64,000 nucleotides of DNA, from NCBI GenBank assembly GCA_023701135.1, contig JAMPXP010000007.1, positions 124,001 through 188,000 on the forward strand, read 5' to 3'. The translations under genes and the position numbers were made by a program. Under the pieces are notes generated by a model. That model was given only the letters and a program-made list of their open reading frames with translations, had not been told where the DNA came from and did not search any database. The stretch comes from Desulfobacula sp. Lineage in GTDB: Bacteria > Desulfobacterota > Desulfobacteria > Desulfobacterales > Desulfobacteraceae. Numbering within the stretch: position 1 is the first letter of the stretch; every line of letters begins with the position of its first letter. This document shows, in pieces, positions 54,874 through 64,000 of this stretch.

Positions 54874-56682
54874 ATGACAGAACCTGTCATTGAAATTAAA
54901 AATCTTTCTAAAGCGTATCAGATATATTCTAAACCATCGGATATGATTATCGAGATGATAACAGGAAGAACACGTCACGATCTTTACTGGGCATTGAAAG
55001 ATATTTCATTTTCGATAAAGGAAAAACAGCGTATCGGTATTATAGGTCCCAACGGCTCCGGCAAAAGCACCCTTCTCAAGTTGATAACCGAAAATTTAAC
55101 GCCAACTTCAGGCACCATCACCGTCAACGGCAAAATCTCAGCCATGCTGGCGCTTGCCTCTTCGCTGAATCCCGAAGAGGACGGTATCAGCAATATCAGG
55201 TTCAATTTGCTGATGAATGGCTGTAACCCTAAAATTATTCCATCTTTGACAGAAGATATCATTGAATTTACCGAACTGGGACCTTTTATCTATTCACCGG
55301 TGAAAACTTACAGCACCGGAATGAACGCCCGCCTCTCCTTTGGTATTACCACGGCAATGAAACCTGAAATTTTAGTCGTTGACGAGATACTTTCGGTTGG
55401 TGATGGTTATTTCATGGGCAAGGCCATGAACCGGATGATCAAGCTTTGTGATACAGGGAAAGCCTTGATTTTTGTCAGTCACAGCGTCAGTGACGTCAGG
55501 AAACTCTGTGACACAGCCTTGTGGCTGGAAAACGGCTCTGTTCGAAAGCTTGGCCCTGTTGAAAAAATCTGTGGGGAGTATGAAGAAGACTACACTAAAA
55601 AACGTGATGCCTCAGAGCGTATCGGCAACAGGGAAAAGCAGAAGAATATCCGCATTGGAAGCGTTGCACCGGGCAGCTTTGATAGCCCCGGGCTCCAGCG
55701 TCTGCGTATCGTACCGGAGGACTCGGAAAAGGAATTTTCCGACATTCATTACATCCGCAACATCCAGCTCGATCTTGATGACAATGAACAGATAAAGGTG
55801 CCGATGGAATTTTGTACTCTTTCCGTGGAACAGCCATCCTGCCTTGATGTGCTTGGCTCGGAATGGGGAAGATTTTATAACCGTCACGGAGCGGACTGCC
55901 GCCTGCTTTTTGCCAATACGGGAAAATCACACGGCGGGCACCTGCTGTTTCATCCCGGAGAAAAACGTCTGGAAAATAAAGAAATCAAGGTTTCCTGCTC
56001 TTTTCTTGCAAGCTCCCACTCGGATACTGAAAAACTTGTCATTGAATACCTTGACTGCACAACTGTATCATGGCAGAGGGCAGGGGAGTGCATTTCTGAA
56101 AGGCACGGCACCCATTGGGAAAGGGTATCTGCCTCATTTGCCATGCCGCTTGCAACTGCTGAACAGATTGAACTGGCCAAGGAAGTTATCGCTATGCGGG
56201 CCAAGCCCGATGTCGAGATTATAGATGTTGCAATCTATTCGGACGATGAGCAAGCCGTGGTTGTCAAAGAGCGCCAACCGTTCGATATAAGGGTTACTAT
56301 TCGGGCCAACCGCTTGGTTGAAAGGGCTGATGTGACAATATGCCTATACAAATCAGATGGTACTTATGTTTTTTGGCAATCCAGCGGGATGAATCCGGAT
56401 AACATATATGATACCTCACAGAACATCTTTAATCTTGAAGGGACTGCAGAGATCACGTTCCGATTTGAACAGAATTTGCTAAATGAGGGGAAATATGAGA
56501 TTCACGTTGCCTGTGCAAACGGATTTGATATTACTTACAATAATCCACAGTCAGAGCAATATGATATCAAGATAGGATTTGGTTCTTTAGTTATATTAAA
56601 AGAATTTTCAGAACAAAACATGGATTTTGGTCAGTTGAACATGAGAGTTCCTGTTGATGTTTACATTATTGGGAAGGGATAG
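54874..56682 (+). CDS. wzt: Polysaccharide ABC exporter ATPase (Wzt type) with enlarged C-terminal region
   Basis: A 602-residue protein. The nucleotide-binding domain (1-240) has Walker A GPNGSGKST (58-66), signature YSTGMNARLSFG and Walker B ILVVDE (166-171). The C-terminal half is much longer than usual: a middle beta-rich region about 265-435 (contains MEFCTLSVEQPSCLDVLG and LVIEYLDC) and a Wzt_C-like jelly-roll at about 440-602. Wzt C-domains read the capped end of the O-polymer. The middle domain may recognise an additional modification. Last gene of this block, followed by a 152-base gap without a clear gene. Confidence 0.92.
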   Translation: MTEPVIEIKNLSKAYQIYSKPSDMIIEMITGRTRHDLYWALKDISFSIKEKQRIGIIGPNGSGKSTLLKLITENLTPTSGTITVNGKISAMLALASSLNPEEDGISNIRFNLLMNGCNPKIIPSLTEDIIEFTELGPFIYSPVKTYSTGMNARLSFGITTAMKPEILVVDEILSVGDGYFMGKAMNRMIKLCDTGKALIFVSHSVSDVRKLCDTALWLENGSVRKLGPVEKICGEYEEDYTKKRDASERIGNREKQKNIRIGSVAPGSFDSPGLQRLRIVPEDSEKEFSDIHYIRNIQLDLDDNEQIKVPMEFCTLSVEQPSCLDVLGSEWGRFYNRHGADCRLLFANTGKSHGGHLLFHPGEKRLENKEIKVSCSFLASSHSDTEKLVIEYLDCTTVSWQRAGECISERHGTHWERVSASFAMPLATAEQIELAKEVIAMRAKPDVEIIDVAIYSDDEQAVVVKERQPFDIRVTIRANRLVERADVTICLYKSDGTYVFWQSSGMNPDNIYDTSQNIFNLEGTAEITFRFEQNLLNEGKYEIHVACANGFDITYNNPQSEQYDIKIGFGSLVILKEFSEQNMDFGQLNMRVPVDVYIIGKG

Positions 56683-56834
56683 CAGTGAACAGAAAAAAAA
56701 GGCATGGTAATTTTTATCCACTATAAATGTGATTTATATAACCGATGCATATTGCATTGCCCAATTTGTAATAATATGCCCATCTCGTTGATCGACAAGG
56801 GTGAAAACTTGCCAGATAGATATGAAAGAGCCAC

Positions 56835-58430
56835 ATGACCACGCAAATTTTATATACAACATTCATAATCATAATTTTCGCTCTGTCCGTCGTTGCCATG
56901 CGCATAGAAATCCGGCGCAATTATCCCCATGCAATTGTTGGTGATGTCTTTTTTCATCTTCTCTGCGCTCGGGCCATACGGGCAAACGGGATGCGCATAC
57001 CCAGGGTATTACCTGGGTTCCTTTGGGATACGGGTTATACTTATCCGCCGTTTTACCATTGGCTGCTGGCGTGCTTCCCTGAAAACAGAAGGTTAGTAGC
57101 CGAGCGCTTTACCAGTGTAGCATTTGATCTGCTGCAGACGACAGCGGTGTTTGGTATCGCATACCACCTATTTGTACAAACCGGTTCGGGTGAACAACCC
57201 TTGTTGAAAGCTTCAGCAGTTGCAGCGGCAAACCTGCTCTCGCCGGTGTTTAATGCCCAAATATGGGGACCTCGGGTGGTCACCGGAACGGCTCGCCCCT
57301 TGGGGGAAGCTCTTTTTGTGCTCGCTGTTATTGCAGCGCTGCTGTGGGAACTGGGATTAGGAATATGGTTTGCCGGAATAGCTGCATTGTTGTTTGGCCT
57401 GTTACCTCTGACTTCAAAGTTCGGGTTTCAGGTATTGATCTTTTTTGCAGTGTTTCTTGCTGTTTTGTTTAAATGGCAGTGGCTGCTGATGATAGCAGTC
57501 GGTATTGTTCTGGTATGGTGCCTTTCCGGAGGTCTTACCGGCAGAGTTGCCATGGGGCATTACCGTCACTCTCTCTTTTATTTTCTTTATCTACAGAATC
57601 ACTACTTCGGTTTGAAACGTGGTCAGTCCGGTTTTTTTGGCACAAAGGAGTATATTAACCGCGTGATTGATGCCATCAAATCAGTATTGAACATTCCGAA
57701 GTTTTTAAAGTGGGCCATTTTCGAGCGCAATTTTTATCACATCATGTTTTTCTATAATCTGCACATGTGGATTGTAGTTGCGTCTTTGCTGTTTTTGGGC
57801 TTATCATCAATTGAAAACCTGCCGGCCGGCAAACTCCTTGCCCTTTTGGGGCTGGCTCCCCTGCTACCTGCATTACTGACCAGTCTGCCGGGACTCCGGT
57901 TCCTTGGTGAAAATTATCGCTATTTTGAATATTATCAGTGGATTTACTGGGTGCTGTTGATGGCGGTTTCTCCCGCTGCCTTTATTATCATTGCTGTCAT
58001 TGCAGGGTTATTCAGCATTGTTTTGATTCATGATTCAGCTAAACAGGTAAAAGTGTGGAACCAGGATTATGTGGAAACCGAACCTTTTTTTTCAGCACTA
58101 AGGAAACAGCTTACAGGGGAATCACTTTTCCCGCTGGGTGGAAGATATTATGAATGTCTTTACCGTACCAATTTGCCGATTCTATTCTGGCCTGCAAACA
58201 TGAGGCTTGAGGCTGTGCCCCTGGATGATCTGAAAGAATTATTCGATTCTTTTCCGTATCCCAAACCGGGTACCGGTTTTCAGCAGGTGATAAGGACATA
58301 TGGAATAAATTATATCATTTGTCAAAAAGAAGTAGCCGCTTGCATGCCTGCCTCAAATTTTGATGGCCTTGAGCATGTGGAAGTCCCTTCCTGCAGCATG
58401 ATGCTTTTTCGGCTTCCCAGCCATTCTTGA
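56835..58430 (+). CDS. Polytopic membrane protein, GT-C-like glycosyltransferase candidate
   Basis: A 531-residue protein with about ten membrane helices. After the first helix comes NYPHAIVGDVFFHLLCARAI and then WDTGYTYPPFYHWLLA, an acidic periplasmic loop as in GT-C enzymes. A soluble tail (about 440-531) follows. It is likely to transfer a lipid-linked sugar or modify the polymer on the periplasmic side. The family is uncertain and activity is inferred from topology. Confidence 0.68.
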   Translation: MTTQILYTTFIIIIFALSVVAMRIEIRRNYPHAIVGDVFFHLLCARAIRANGMRIPRVLPGFLWDTGYTYPPFYHWLLACFPENRRLVAERFTSVAFDLLQTTAVFGIAYHLFVQTGSGEQPLLKASAVAAANLLSPVFNAQIWGPRVVTGTARPLGEALFVLAVIAALLWELGLGIWFAGIAALLFGLLPLTSKFGFQVLIFFAVFLAVLFKWQWLLMIAVGIVLVWCLSGGLTGRVAMGHYRHSLFYFLYLQNHYFGLKRGQSGFFGTKEYINRVIDAIKSVLNIPKFLKWAIFERNFYHIMFFYNLHMWIVVASLLFLGLSSIENLPAGKLLALLGLAPLLPALLTSLPGLRFLGENYRYFEYYQWIYWVLLMAVSPAAFIIIAVIAGLFSIVLIHDSAKQVKVWNQDYVETEPFFSALRKQLTGESLFPLGGRYYECLYRTNLPILFWPANMRLEAVPLDDLKELFDSFPYPKPGTGFQQVIRTYGINYIICQKEVAACMPASNFDGLEHVEVPSCSMMLFRLPSHS

Positions 58431-58468
58431 ATATTTATCATTTCACAAAGCCATAGAGGATTAACAGC

Positions 58469-59422
58469 ATGTCTGCATTTACACGATTAGGTATCCAAAA
58501 GTCCGAGGCATTGTCAGCAGAAGAGTATTCGCTTAACCAGGCCCAGACCAGCAACACATTTGCCTATAAATGGGCGAATCGTGAAACCTATGAATCTGAA
58601 GCGGCAAAATCCCATGCCCGAGACTGGCTTTTCGAGCGCTACTGCGGAGGGAACCCCTCTTTACTCGACATCTGGCTTTCCGGTGGTCGAAAGCTGATCC
58701 TTGATGCCGGATGCGGGTCCGGTTTTACCAGTCTCATCTTTTTTGGTGAACGCTTGCGTGACCATGATTATCTGGGGGTTGACATATCAGATGCTGTCAA
58801 TATTGCTGCCGAACGGTTTGCTGAAGCGGGTTTACCCGGAGATTTTTTAAAGTCAAGCCTTATGACTCTGCCCATCCCTGAAAGCACACTTGACATGATA
58901 TATTCTGAAGGCGTTCTGCATCACACAGACAATACAGAAGATGCCATCGTGAACCTTACCCGATTGTTGCGAAACGGCGGGCGGTTTTTGTTTTATGTAT
59001 ATGCTAAAAAAGGCCCGGTGCGCGAGTTTACCGACGACCATATCCGGCATTATCTTAAGAATATGAATGATGACGATGCCTGGAGCGCTCTTGAGCCCCT
59101 TACAAAACTTGGTAAGGCATTGGGAGATCTTGATATGGAATTTGAAGTGCCTGAAGATATTCCCTATCTGGGCATAGCCAAAGGCAAGGTCAATCTGCAG
59201 AGGTTCTTTTACTGGAATTTCTGTAAGATGTTTTACCGCCCCGAGTTCACACTGGATGAAATGAACCACATCAATTTCGACTGGTTCCGGCCAATGAATT
59301 GCCATCGCCACACTCCGGATGAAGTGCGTGGATACTGTGATAATGCCGGCCTTGAGATTGAACGGATGAATATTCAGGAAGCCGGCATCACCGTTGTCGC
59401 ACGCCGTAAAGGTAACGAGTGA
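58469..59422 (+). CDS. SAM-dependent methyltransferase
   Basis: A 317-residue protein with LILDAGCGSGFTSLIFFGE, LGVDISDAVNIAAERFAEAG and MIYSEGVLHHTDNTEDAIVN. Class I fold, with an extra N-terminal segment of about 60 residues. Probably a sugar methyltransferase. GTGA overlap with the next gene marks the start of a tightly coupled tailoring trio. Confidence 0.85.
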   Translation: MSAFTRLGIQKSEALSAEEYSLNQAQTSNTFAYKWANRETYESEAAKSHARDWLFERYCGGNPSLLDIWLSGGRKLILDAGCGSGFTSLIFFGERLRDHDYLGVDISDAVNIAAERFAEAGLPGDFLKSSLMTLPIPESTLDMIYSEGVLHHTDNTEDAIVNLTRLLRNGGRFLFYVYAKKGPVREFTDDHIRHYLKNMNDDDAWSALEPLTKLGKALGDLDMEFEVPEDIPYLGIAKGKVNLQRFFYWNFCKMFYRPEFTLDEMNHINFDWFRPMNCHRHTPDEVRGYCDNAGLEIERMNIQEAGITVVARRKGNE

Positions 59423-60492
59423 TCAGATCGGCTTATAATGTTATACCTTTGTCGCAAGAACATTATGCTGCCTATGATGAATTTGTATCAAAGACGGATA
59501 CCAGCCTTTTTTATGCCTCCCGCGCTTATAAGGATTTTTTGGAATCCCTTCTGGGTTGCAGATCTCTTTATTCCCTCGCAATCGACAACAGGCAAACCAT
59601 TGTCGGGGCACTGCCGATGATGCTCAGCAGGCCGGGCCCCTATGGCACTGTGGCAAATTCATTGCCCTATTATGGCAGTAACGGAGGGGTAATCCTGGGA
59701 ACATGCATAAACGAAATTGAACGCGCAGCAATACGCACAGCGCTGTTGGATGTTTGCATGACACAGTTGACGCAAGAGAAATGCGCATCTGTTACACTAA
59801 TAACCAATCCGTTATATGACGATTCTAACTGGTATAATGGATATTTTGGAGGTTGCCTGCAGGATGAGCGAATAGGCCAGATTACACTTTTGCCTGATTC
59901 AGGCGACAAGGGGGAACAACTATTGGGAAGGTTTGAAGATCCGCGTCCACGCAATATCAGAAAAGCGATAAAATCGGGGATTACCTGGAGGATTTCAATG
60001 AGTGACGCAGATATTTTATTTTTAAGAAATACTCATCAGGATAATATTTCGGCAATTGGAGGGATTCCCAAGACGGAATTTTTTTTTTCATCTTTAAAAA
60101 AATATTTTAACACCGATCAGTTCCGTGTTTTCGTAGCTGAACACAAAGGCAGGCCGGTAGCGGCATTGCTGCTTTTATATTTTAACCGAACAGTTGAGTA
60201 TTTTACCCCTGTTGTTGTAGAGGAATATCGATCTTTTCAGCCATTATCTCTCCTTATTTTTGAAGCCATGAAGGATGCTATGCAGAATGGATATCGTTTT
60301 TGGAACTGGGGTGGTACTTGGCTGGCCCAAAAGGGGCTGTACAAGTTTAAAAAAAAATGGGGGAGCACGGATCTTACTTACCGCTATTTTACAAAGGTAT
60401 TTCATAATGGGCTGCTTGGGGCTTCTCAAAAAGAGTTGCTTGAGCAATATTCTAATTTTTTTGTTGTTCCGTTTAAGGATTTGAAAAGATGA
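59419..60492 (+). CDS. FemAB/GNAT-type acyl- or aminoacyl-transferase
   Basis: A 357-residue protein with GNAT-like folds: YASRAYKDFLESLLGCRS, VGALPMMLSRPG, FVAEHKGRPVAALLLLYF and WNWGGTWLAQKGLYKFKKKWG (the FemAB/BioF2-like C-terminal signature, split here). Such proteins transfer an acyl or aminoacyl group to an amine. It could N-acylate amino sugars of the polymer. GTG start at 59419. Overlaps both neighbours by four bases. Confidence 0.78.
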   Translation: MIRSAYNVIPLSQEHYAAYDEFVSKTDTSLFYASRAYKDFLESLLGCRSLYSLAIDNRQTIVGALPMMLSRPGPYGTVANSLPYYGSNGGVILGTCINEIERAAIRTALLDVCMTQLTQEKCASVTLITNPLYDDSNWYNGYFGGCLQDERIGQITLLPDSGDKGEQLLGRFEDPRPRNIRKAIKSGITWRISMSDADILFLRNTHQDNISAIGGIPKTEFFFSSLKKYFNTDQFRVFVAEHKGRPVAALLLLYFNRTVEYFTPVVVEEYRSFQPLSLLIFEAMKDAMQNGYRFWNWGGTWLAQKGLYKFKKKWGSTDLTYRYFTKVFHNGLLGASQKELLEQYSNFFVVPFKDLKR

Positions 60493-62222
60493 ACATAATG
60501 GGGCTTCATGTGACCGGGAGTCAGACCTCAGCAATTTTGTTGCGTGATGGCGATATTATATGCGGTGCGGCAGAGGAGCGTTTTGACCGGATAAAACAAA
60601 GCAGGGCTTTTCCCCGGAAGGCAATACAGTATTGCCTGTCAAAGGCCGGGTTGAAGACAGTGGATGAGCTTGATGCTGTTGCAGTTTCATGGAACCCGGC
60701 AATCAATATGGCAAACATTAACTTGTCCGGATTTACCCAGTGGCGACGTTATGATCCTGAATGGCTCTATATTGTTCCCAACAATCTCATGGGATTGTCG
60801 AATTGCCGGGAGGCAAACTGTGACATGCTGTCTATGCTTTTCCCGGGCGGTCCTCTGTGCCCGGTGTATTATGTCGCTCATCACCGTGCCCACCTCGCCC
60901 ATGCCGTCTATCAGAGTCCTTTTGAGAAATGCTTAGCTGTTTCAATTGACGAATATGGGGAATTGGCAAGTGTAACTGTTGCCCATTTTAGTAATGGCCG
61001 ATTTACCATTCTGAAGGAAATTCCATACCCCAATTCGCTTGGCGTCTTCTTTGCCGCAATCACAGAATACTTGGGGTTCACCCCAAACTCAGACGAATGG
61101 AAGGTGATGGGGGCGGCAGCTTATGGTGATCCGGGTCGCTATAGATCTCAGATAGAAGATCTATTGGCTTGGGATGAGGCTAAGGGAGAATGGCAGCTTG
61201 ATACCCGGTTGATTGAACACAGCAATATGAAACGGGGCGGATACCTGAACGATATGCTTACGTCGAAAATCGGCATTCCCGTGCGCACTGCAGACGATGA
61301 TCTGCTGCAACAGCACTACGATCTTGCCGCATCAGCCCAGGCTGTGTTTGAGCAGCGTCTATTCCAACTGGTTTCTCACTATGCCACAGCAGCCGGAGAA
61401 ACAAATCTTGCCGCATCTGGCGGCTGCTTTATGAATTCGCTGGCCAATGGAAAGCTTATTGCTAATACGCCTGTAACCAAACTGTTCATCCCATATGCCG
61501 CAGCCGACAATGGAGGGGCCATGGGGGCGGCGCTGCATGTGTGGCATAATCACTATCATCACCCGCACCTTCGGTGTGCTGTGCCACCTTCTCCATATCT
61601 TGGGCCTGATTATTCCGATGAAGAGATTGAGGCAACGCTCAAACGCTTTGGGTTGACATTCCGTAAGGTCGAAGAACCGGAACGCTTTTGTGCAGAGCAG
61701 TTGGCAGTAGGCAAGCTTGTAGGATGGTTTCAGGGATGCATGGAATATGGTGAAAGGGCCTTGGGGAACCGTTCTATCCTGGCTGATCCAAGAGATCCAT
61801 CAATGAAGGAAAAGATAAATGCAGCCGTGAAATACCGTGAGGCGTTCCGGCCCTTTGCTCCTTCGATTCTGTTTGAACGGGTTTTGGAATATTTTGATAT
61901 CCCTGAGGGAGTAGAGGTGCCTTATATGGAACAGGTATATCCGATTCGGCCGGAGGTGCGTGATCGGATACCGGCTGTGGTACATGTTGACGGGACCGGA
62001 AGGCTGCAGACGGTTCACCCAGATATCAATCCGCTTTTCCATGGTTTGATCAGCGAATTTGAAAAAATTACGGGTATCCCTTTGATCTTGAATACGTCCT
62101 TTAACATACAAGGAGAGCCGGTCGTATGTTCACCCGCAGATGCTGTTAGGACATTCTATACTTGTGGGCTTAATACGCTTATAATAAGTAAGTACTGTAT
62201 AGTGAAGGATAAGATATGTTAG
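60489..62222 (+). CDS. NodU/CmcH-family carbamoyltransferase
   Basis: A 577-residue enzyme with N-terminal ASKHA-type domain (GLHVTGSQTSAILLRDGDI, AAEERFDRIK), the metal-binding HHRAHLAHA at 131-139, SGGCFMNSLANGKL, and the C-terminal ALGNRSILADPRDPSMKEKIN. NodU family members O-carbamoylate sugars using carbamoyl phosphate. It overlaps the GNAT gene and is followed by a methyltransferase gene seven bases into its end. Confidence 0.9.
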   Translation: MNIMGLHVTGSQTSAILLRDGDIICGAAEERFDRIKQSRAFPRKAIQYCLSKAGLKTVDELDAVAVSWNPAINMANINLSGFTQWRRYDPEWLYIVPNNLMGLSNCREANCDMLSMLFPGGPLCPVYYVAHHRAHLAHAVYQSPFEKCLAVSIDEYGELASVTVAHFSNGRFTILKEIPYPNSLGVFFAAITEYLGFTPNSDEWKVMGAAAYGDPGRYRSQIEDLLAWDEAKGEWQLDTRLIEHSNMKRGGYLNDMLTSKIGIPVRTADDDLLQQHYDLAASAQAVFEQRLFQLVSHYATAAGETNLAASGGCFMNSLANGKLIANTPVTKLFIPYAAADNGGAMGAALHVWHNHYHHPHLRCAVPPSPYLGPDYSDEEIEATLKRFGLTFRKVEEPERFCAEQLAVGKLVGWFQGCMEYGERALGNRSILADPRDPSMKEKINAAVKYREAFRPFAPSILFERVLEYFDIPEGVEVPYMEQVYPIRPEVRDRIPAVVHVDGTGRLQTVHPDINPLFHGLISEFEKITGIPLILNTSFNIQGEPVVCSPADAVRTFYTCGLNTLIISKYCIVKDKIC

Positions 62223-63448
62223 ATGCAAGATTCCTTTCAACTTTAGTATGTCCGTTATGCCATAATCAAGTTATGGAGAATAATGGGCTACTCCAATGTT
62301 CTAAATGCAAGTACCAGTGTAATATTAATAATGATATACCAGATTTCACTGATGCATGTGGCGGTGAAGATGATATTAGTAAATTAAAAATACAAGAATC
62401 ATACCTTAATTATCTTAATTTGCAAAAGGTAGGCATTTTTTATATACCATATGTAAATTACGATGTAATGAAGCTATATTTGAAAAAAACACCCTCATTT
62501 TTTAATAAATTACTAATTAAATTTCATCTCCATCATCCAGCCGTAATAAAATCAATAAAAACGCATCATAAATTATTCGATATTATTCATAATACCATTG
62601 AAGCAGATTCTAAGAAATCGCTATATGAAACTGATTACATTAAATATTTAGAATTGTACGGATACAAACCATTTCTAGCCTATTTCAAGTTTTTAGAAGG
62701 GCAATTATTTAGGCATTTAAGCGATACATATTTTGGCGAGAACACTATGGAAATTGGAGTTTCAGATTCAAAAACAAGTAATCTTCACTTTTTCAGCAAA
62801 TATATAGAATTTGGTACTGACTATACAGGATCAAGACTCCATTCAGGGCTTCATAGGAACAAGTATCTATTTTCTAGTTCAGCCAAGGCATTGCCAATAA
62901 AAAGTAATTGTATGAAATCTGTTTTTCTTGTTCATATTTTTGATGATTTGAATTTTGATATTAAATATGCATTACAAGAAATCAATAGAGTATTGATTGA
63001 CGGTGGCTATGTTATTTTTTCATGCTCAAACGACAAATATGTTTCCCACCAAACTCATAATAAAATTAGCAAGCTCATACGCATGAGTAAAAATGATTTC
63101 GAAAAATATAAAAAAATGCGGTATCCAGAGATAAATATACTAACAAAAGATGAACTTAACTTAGCACTTATTTCAACCGGATTTGAAATTGTTGAATATA
63201 TCGAATTTCAAGATATAGAACATTCATGGTTATGGGATATTGGACTGACTATAGAGGTGGGTAATGGTAAAATTAGATATCATAAACTTGAAGACGAAAG
63301 TTCAAGAAAACATTACATTGACCATATAATAATGAGCTTGGATAAATTATATAATGATGAATTACGCAAAAGCCAAGATGGTATATTAGACGGGATGCAT
63401 TACTTATGTATTGCAAAAAAGAATGATAGCTCCATTAAACAAGGATAA
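62216..63448 (+). CDS. SAM methyltransferase-like protein with N-terminal zinc ribbon (AT-rich)
   Basis: A 410-residue protein. The N-terminus LVCPLCHNQVMENNGLLQCS and CKYQC form a Trm112-type ribbon. A central segment (NTMEIGVSDSKTSNLHFFSK) shows a degenerate SAM motif, and VLIDGGYVIFSCSNDKYVSH looks like the late strand of a class I methyltransferase. Composition is strikingly AT-rich against the preceding gene, so this is probably a late acquisition. Overlaps the carbamoyltransferase gene by seven bases. Confidence 0.75.
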   Translation: MLDARFLSTLVCPLCHNQVMENNGLLQCSKCKYQCNINNDIPDFTDACGGEDDISKLKIQESYLNYLNLQKVGIFYIPYVNYDVMKLYLKKTPSFFNKLLIKFHLHHPAVIKSIKTHHKLFDIIHNTIEADSKKSLYETDYIKYLELYGYKPFLAYFKFLEGQLFRHLSDTYFGENTMEIGVSDSKTSNLHFFSKYIEFGTDYTGSRLHSGLHRNKYLFSSSAKALPIKSNCMKSVFLVHIFDDLNFDIKYALQEINRVLIDGGYVIFSCSNDKYVSHQTHNKISKLIRMSKNDFEKYKKMRYPEINILTKDELNLALISTGFEIVEYIEFQDIEHSWLWDIGLTIEVGNGKIRYHKLEDESSRKHYIDHIIMSLDKLYNDELRKSQDGILDGMHYLCIAKKNDSSIKQG

Positions 63449-63457
63449 TTGTTACTC

Positions 63458-64000
63458 ATGTCATTTGGTTATTTGAAGCCGAAAATTACTGCTTCCGTTA
63501 CCGATTCGCCACAACAGTGGTGCAATGAATTAAGAAAGCAAATTGAAGGCTTTAACAATCTATTAAAACGCATTCAAGTAAAAGCCGTAAAAGAAATGCT
63601 GAATCTAAGCACTGATCATGCGGTTCTAGAACTGGGAGCAGGTACATCTATAGGATATGCAGTTGAATTTTCAAAACTTGTTCGTAAATATATTGCGACG
63701 GATATTGCTGACTTGAAATCTATAAATGAAGGATATAAACTGCCTGCAAGTCTAACGCTGCGTTCGTGTGATGCACATTCATTGCCTTTTAATGACAATA
63801 TGTTTGATATCGTGTTAATGTCTGAAGTAATCTCGGTGCTCAAGGATCCGATCAAGGCATTGCATGAGGTGCGACGCGTACTGAGACCGAAAGGGCGAGT
63901 GGTGATCGTAAGTGGCGGTCAATACCTGCATGTGAAGGATTTTTACACTTCCCGAAACCCCTTGGTACGTAGACTGCTGAAAAAAGGAATAAAGTTTGGG
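63458..64000 (+). CDS. SAM-dependent methyltransferase, cut by the window end
   Basis: About 181 residues are visible from ATG 63458. The N-terminal helical region (SPQQWCNELRKQIEGF) leads to VLELGAGTSIGYAVEFSKLV (SAM site), YIATDIADLKSI and the class I VLMSEVISVLKDPIKALHEV. The frame is open to the end of the window, so the C-terminus is missing. It is the third methyltransferase in the last 6 kb. Target unknown, probably a sugar. Confidence 0.82.
   Translation, partial: MSFGYLKPKITASVTDSPQQWCNELRKQIEGFNNLLKRIQVKAVKEMLNLSTDHAVLELGAGTSIGYAVEFSKLVRKYIATDIADLKSINEGYKLPASLTLRSCDAHSLPFNDNMFDIVLMSEVISVLKDPIKALHEVRRVLRPKGRVVIVSGGQYLHVKDFYTSRNPLVRRLLKKGIKFG

Noticed and set aside
56683-56834. Possible gene remnant or promoter between wzt and the next membrane protein
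   Set aside because: Only a 13-codon frame and a weak GCATATT/AATATGC repeat are visible; nothing supportable.

Overview
The window reads as a chromosomal segment of a Gram-negative anaerobe, most likely a deltaproteobacterium of the Desulfobacterales (Desulfobacter/Desulfobacula type). This is inferred from gene content and protein style (HflKC, Tol-Pal, CheX, FolE2, PssA/Psd, an EPS-type MarR regulator, frequent TTG/GTG starts), not from a database match. Coding density is high, genes overlap often (ATGA, GTGA junctions), and no stretch over 300 bases lacks a gene. I see no rRNA, tRNA, CRISPR array, insertion sequence or integrase.

Left part (1-35,300), housekeeping. At the edge is a truncated tRNA m6A methyltransferase with a DciA-like gene on the minus strand. 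Then come hflK-hflC, a tiny basic ribosomal-type protein (COX24/bS22-like) on the minus strand, a small zincin-like protein, fmdB-groES-groEL, the complete tolQRAB-pal-cpoB envelope operon, and ruvC-ruvA-ruvB. A four-gene group follows (Csd6-like L,D-peptidase, membrane protein, Csd4-like M99 carboxypeptidase, bactofilin) that looks like a cell-shape module. After it come rplM-rpsI, sbcB, a PilZ protein, HU, CheX, a prepilin peptidase, lon-tsaB, psd-pssA, greA, rpoZ, a TtcA-like thiolase and folE2. Next are minus-strand dacB and an M18 aminopeptidase, then a group of envelope proteins (LPP20 lipoprotein, OmpA-like protein).

Right part (34,900-64,000), an extracellular/surface polysaccharide locus. 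It opens with a MarR-type EPS-associated regulator and a possibly structured leader. WbpB/WbpD/WbpE-type enzymes for a 2,3-diacetamido uronic acid sugar follow. There are two separate epimerase + DegT-aminotransferase pairs, a flippase-like membrane protein, a family-4 glycosyltransferase and two large GT-C-like membrane proteins. Two asparagine-synthetase-like amidotransferases, a Wzm/Wzt ABC exporter with an enlarged Wzt C-terminus, a FemAB/GNAT-type transferase, a NodU-type carbamoyltransferase and five SAM methyltransferases complete it; the last is cut by the window end. Together they suggest an ABC-exported polymer of N-acylated amino-uronic sugars decorated by amidation, carbamoylation, acylation and methylation. 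The sugar identities are inferred. The UDP-sugar 6-dehydrogenase, initiating transferase and chain-length functions are not in the window.

Most interesting are the shape module, the AsnB pair with an altered active-site signature, the enlarged Wzt, the EPS regulator's start-codon palindrome, and the 31-residue basic protein gene.
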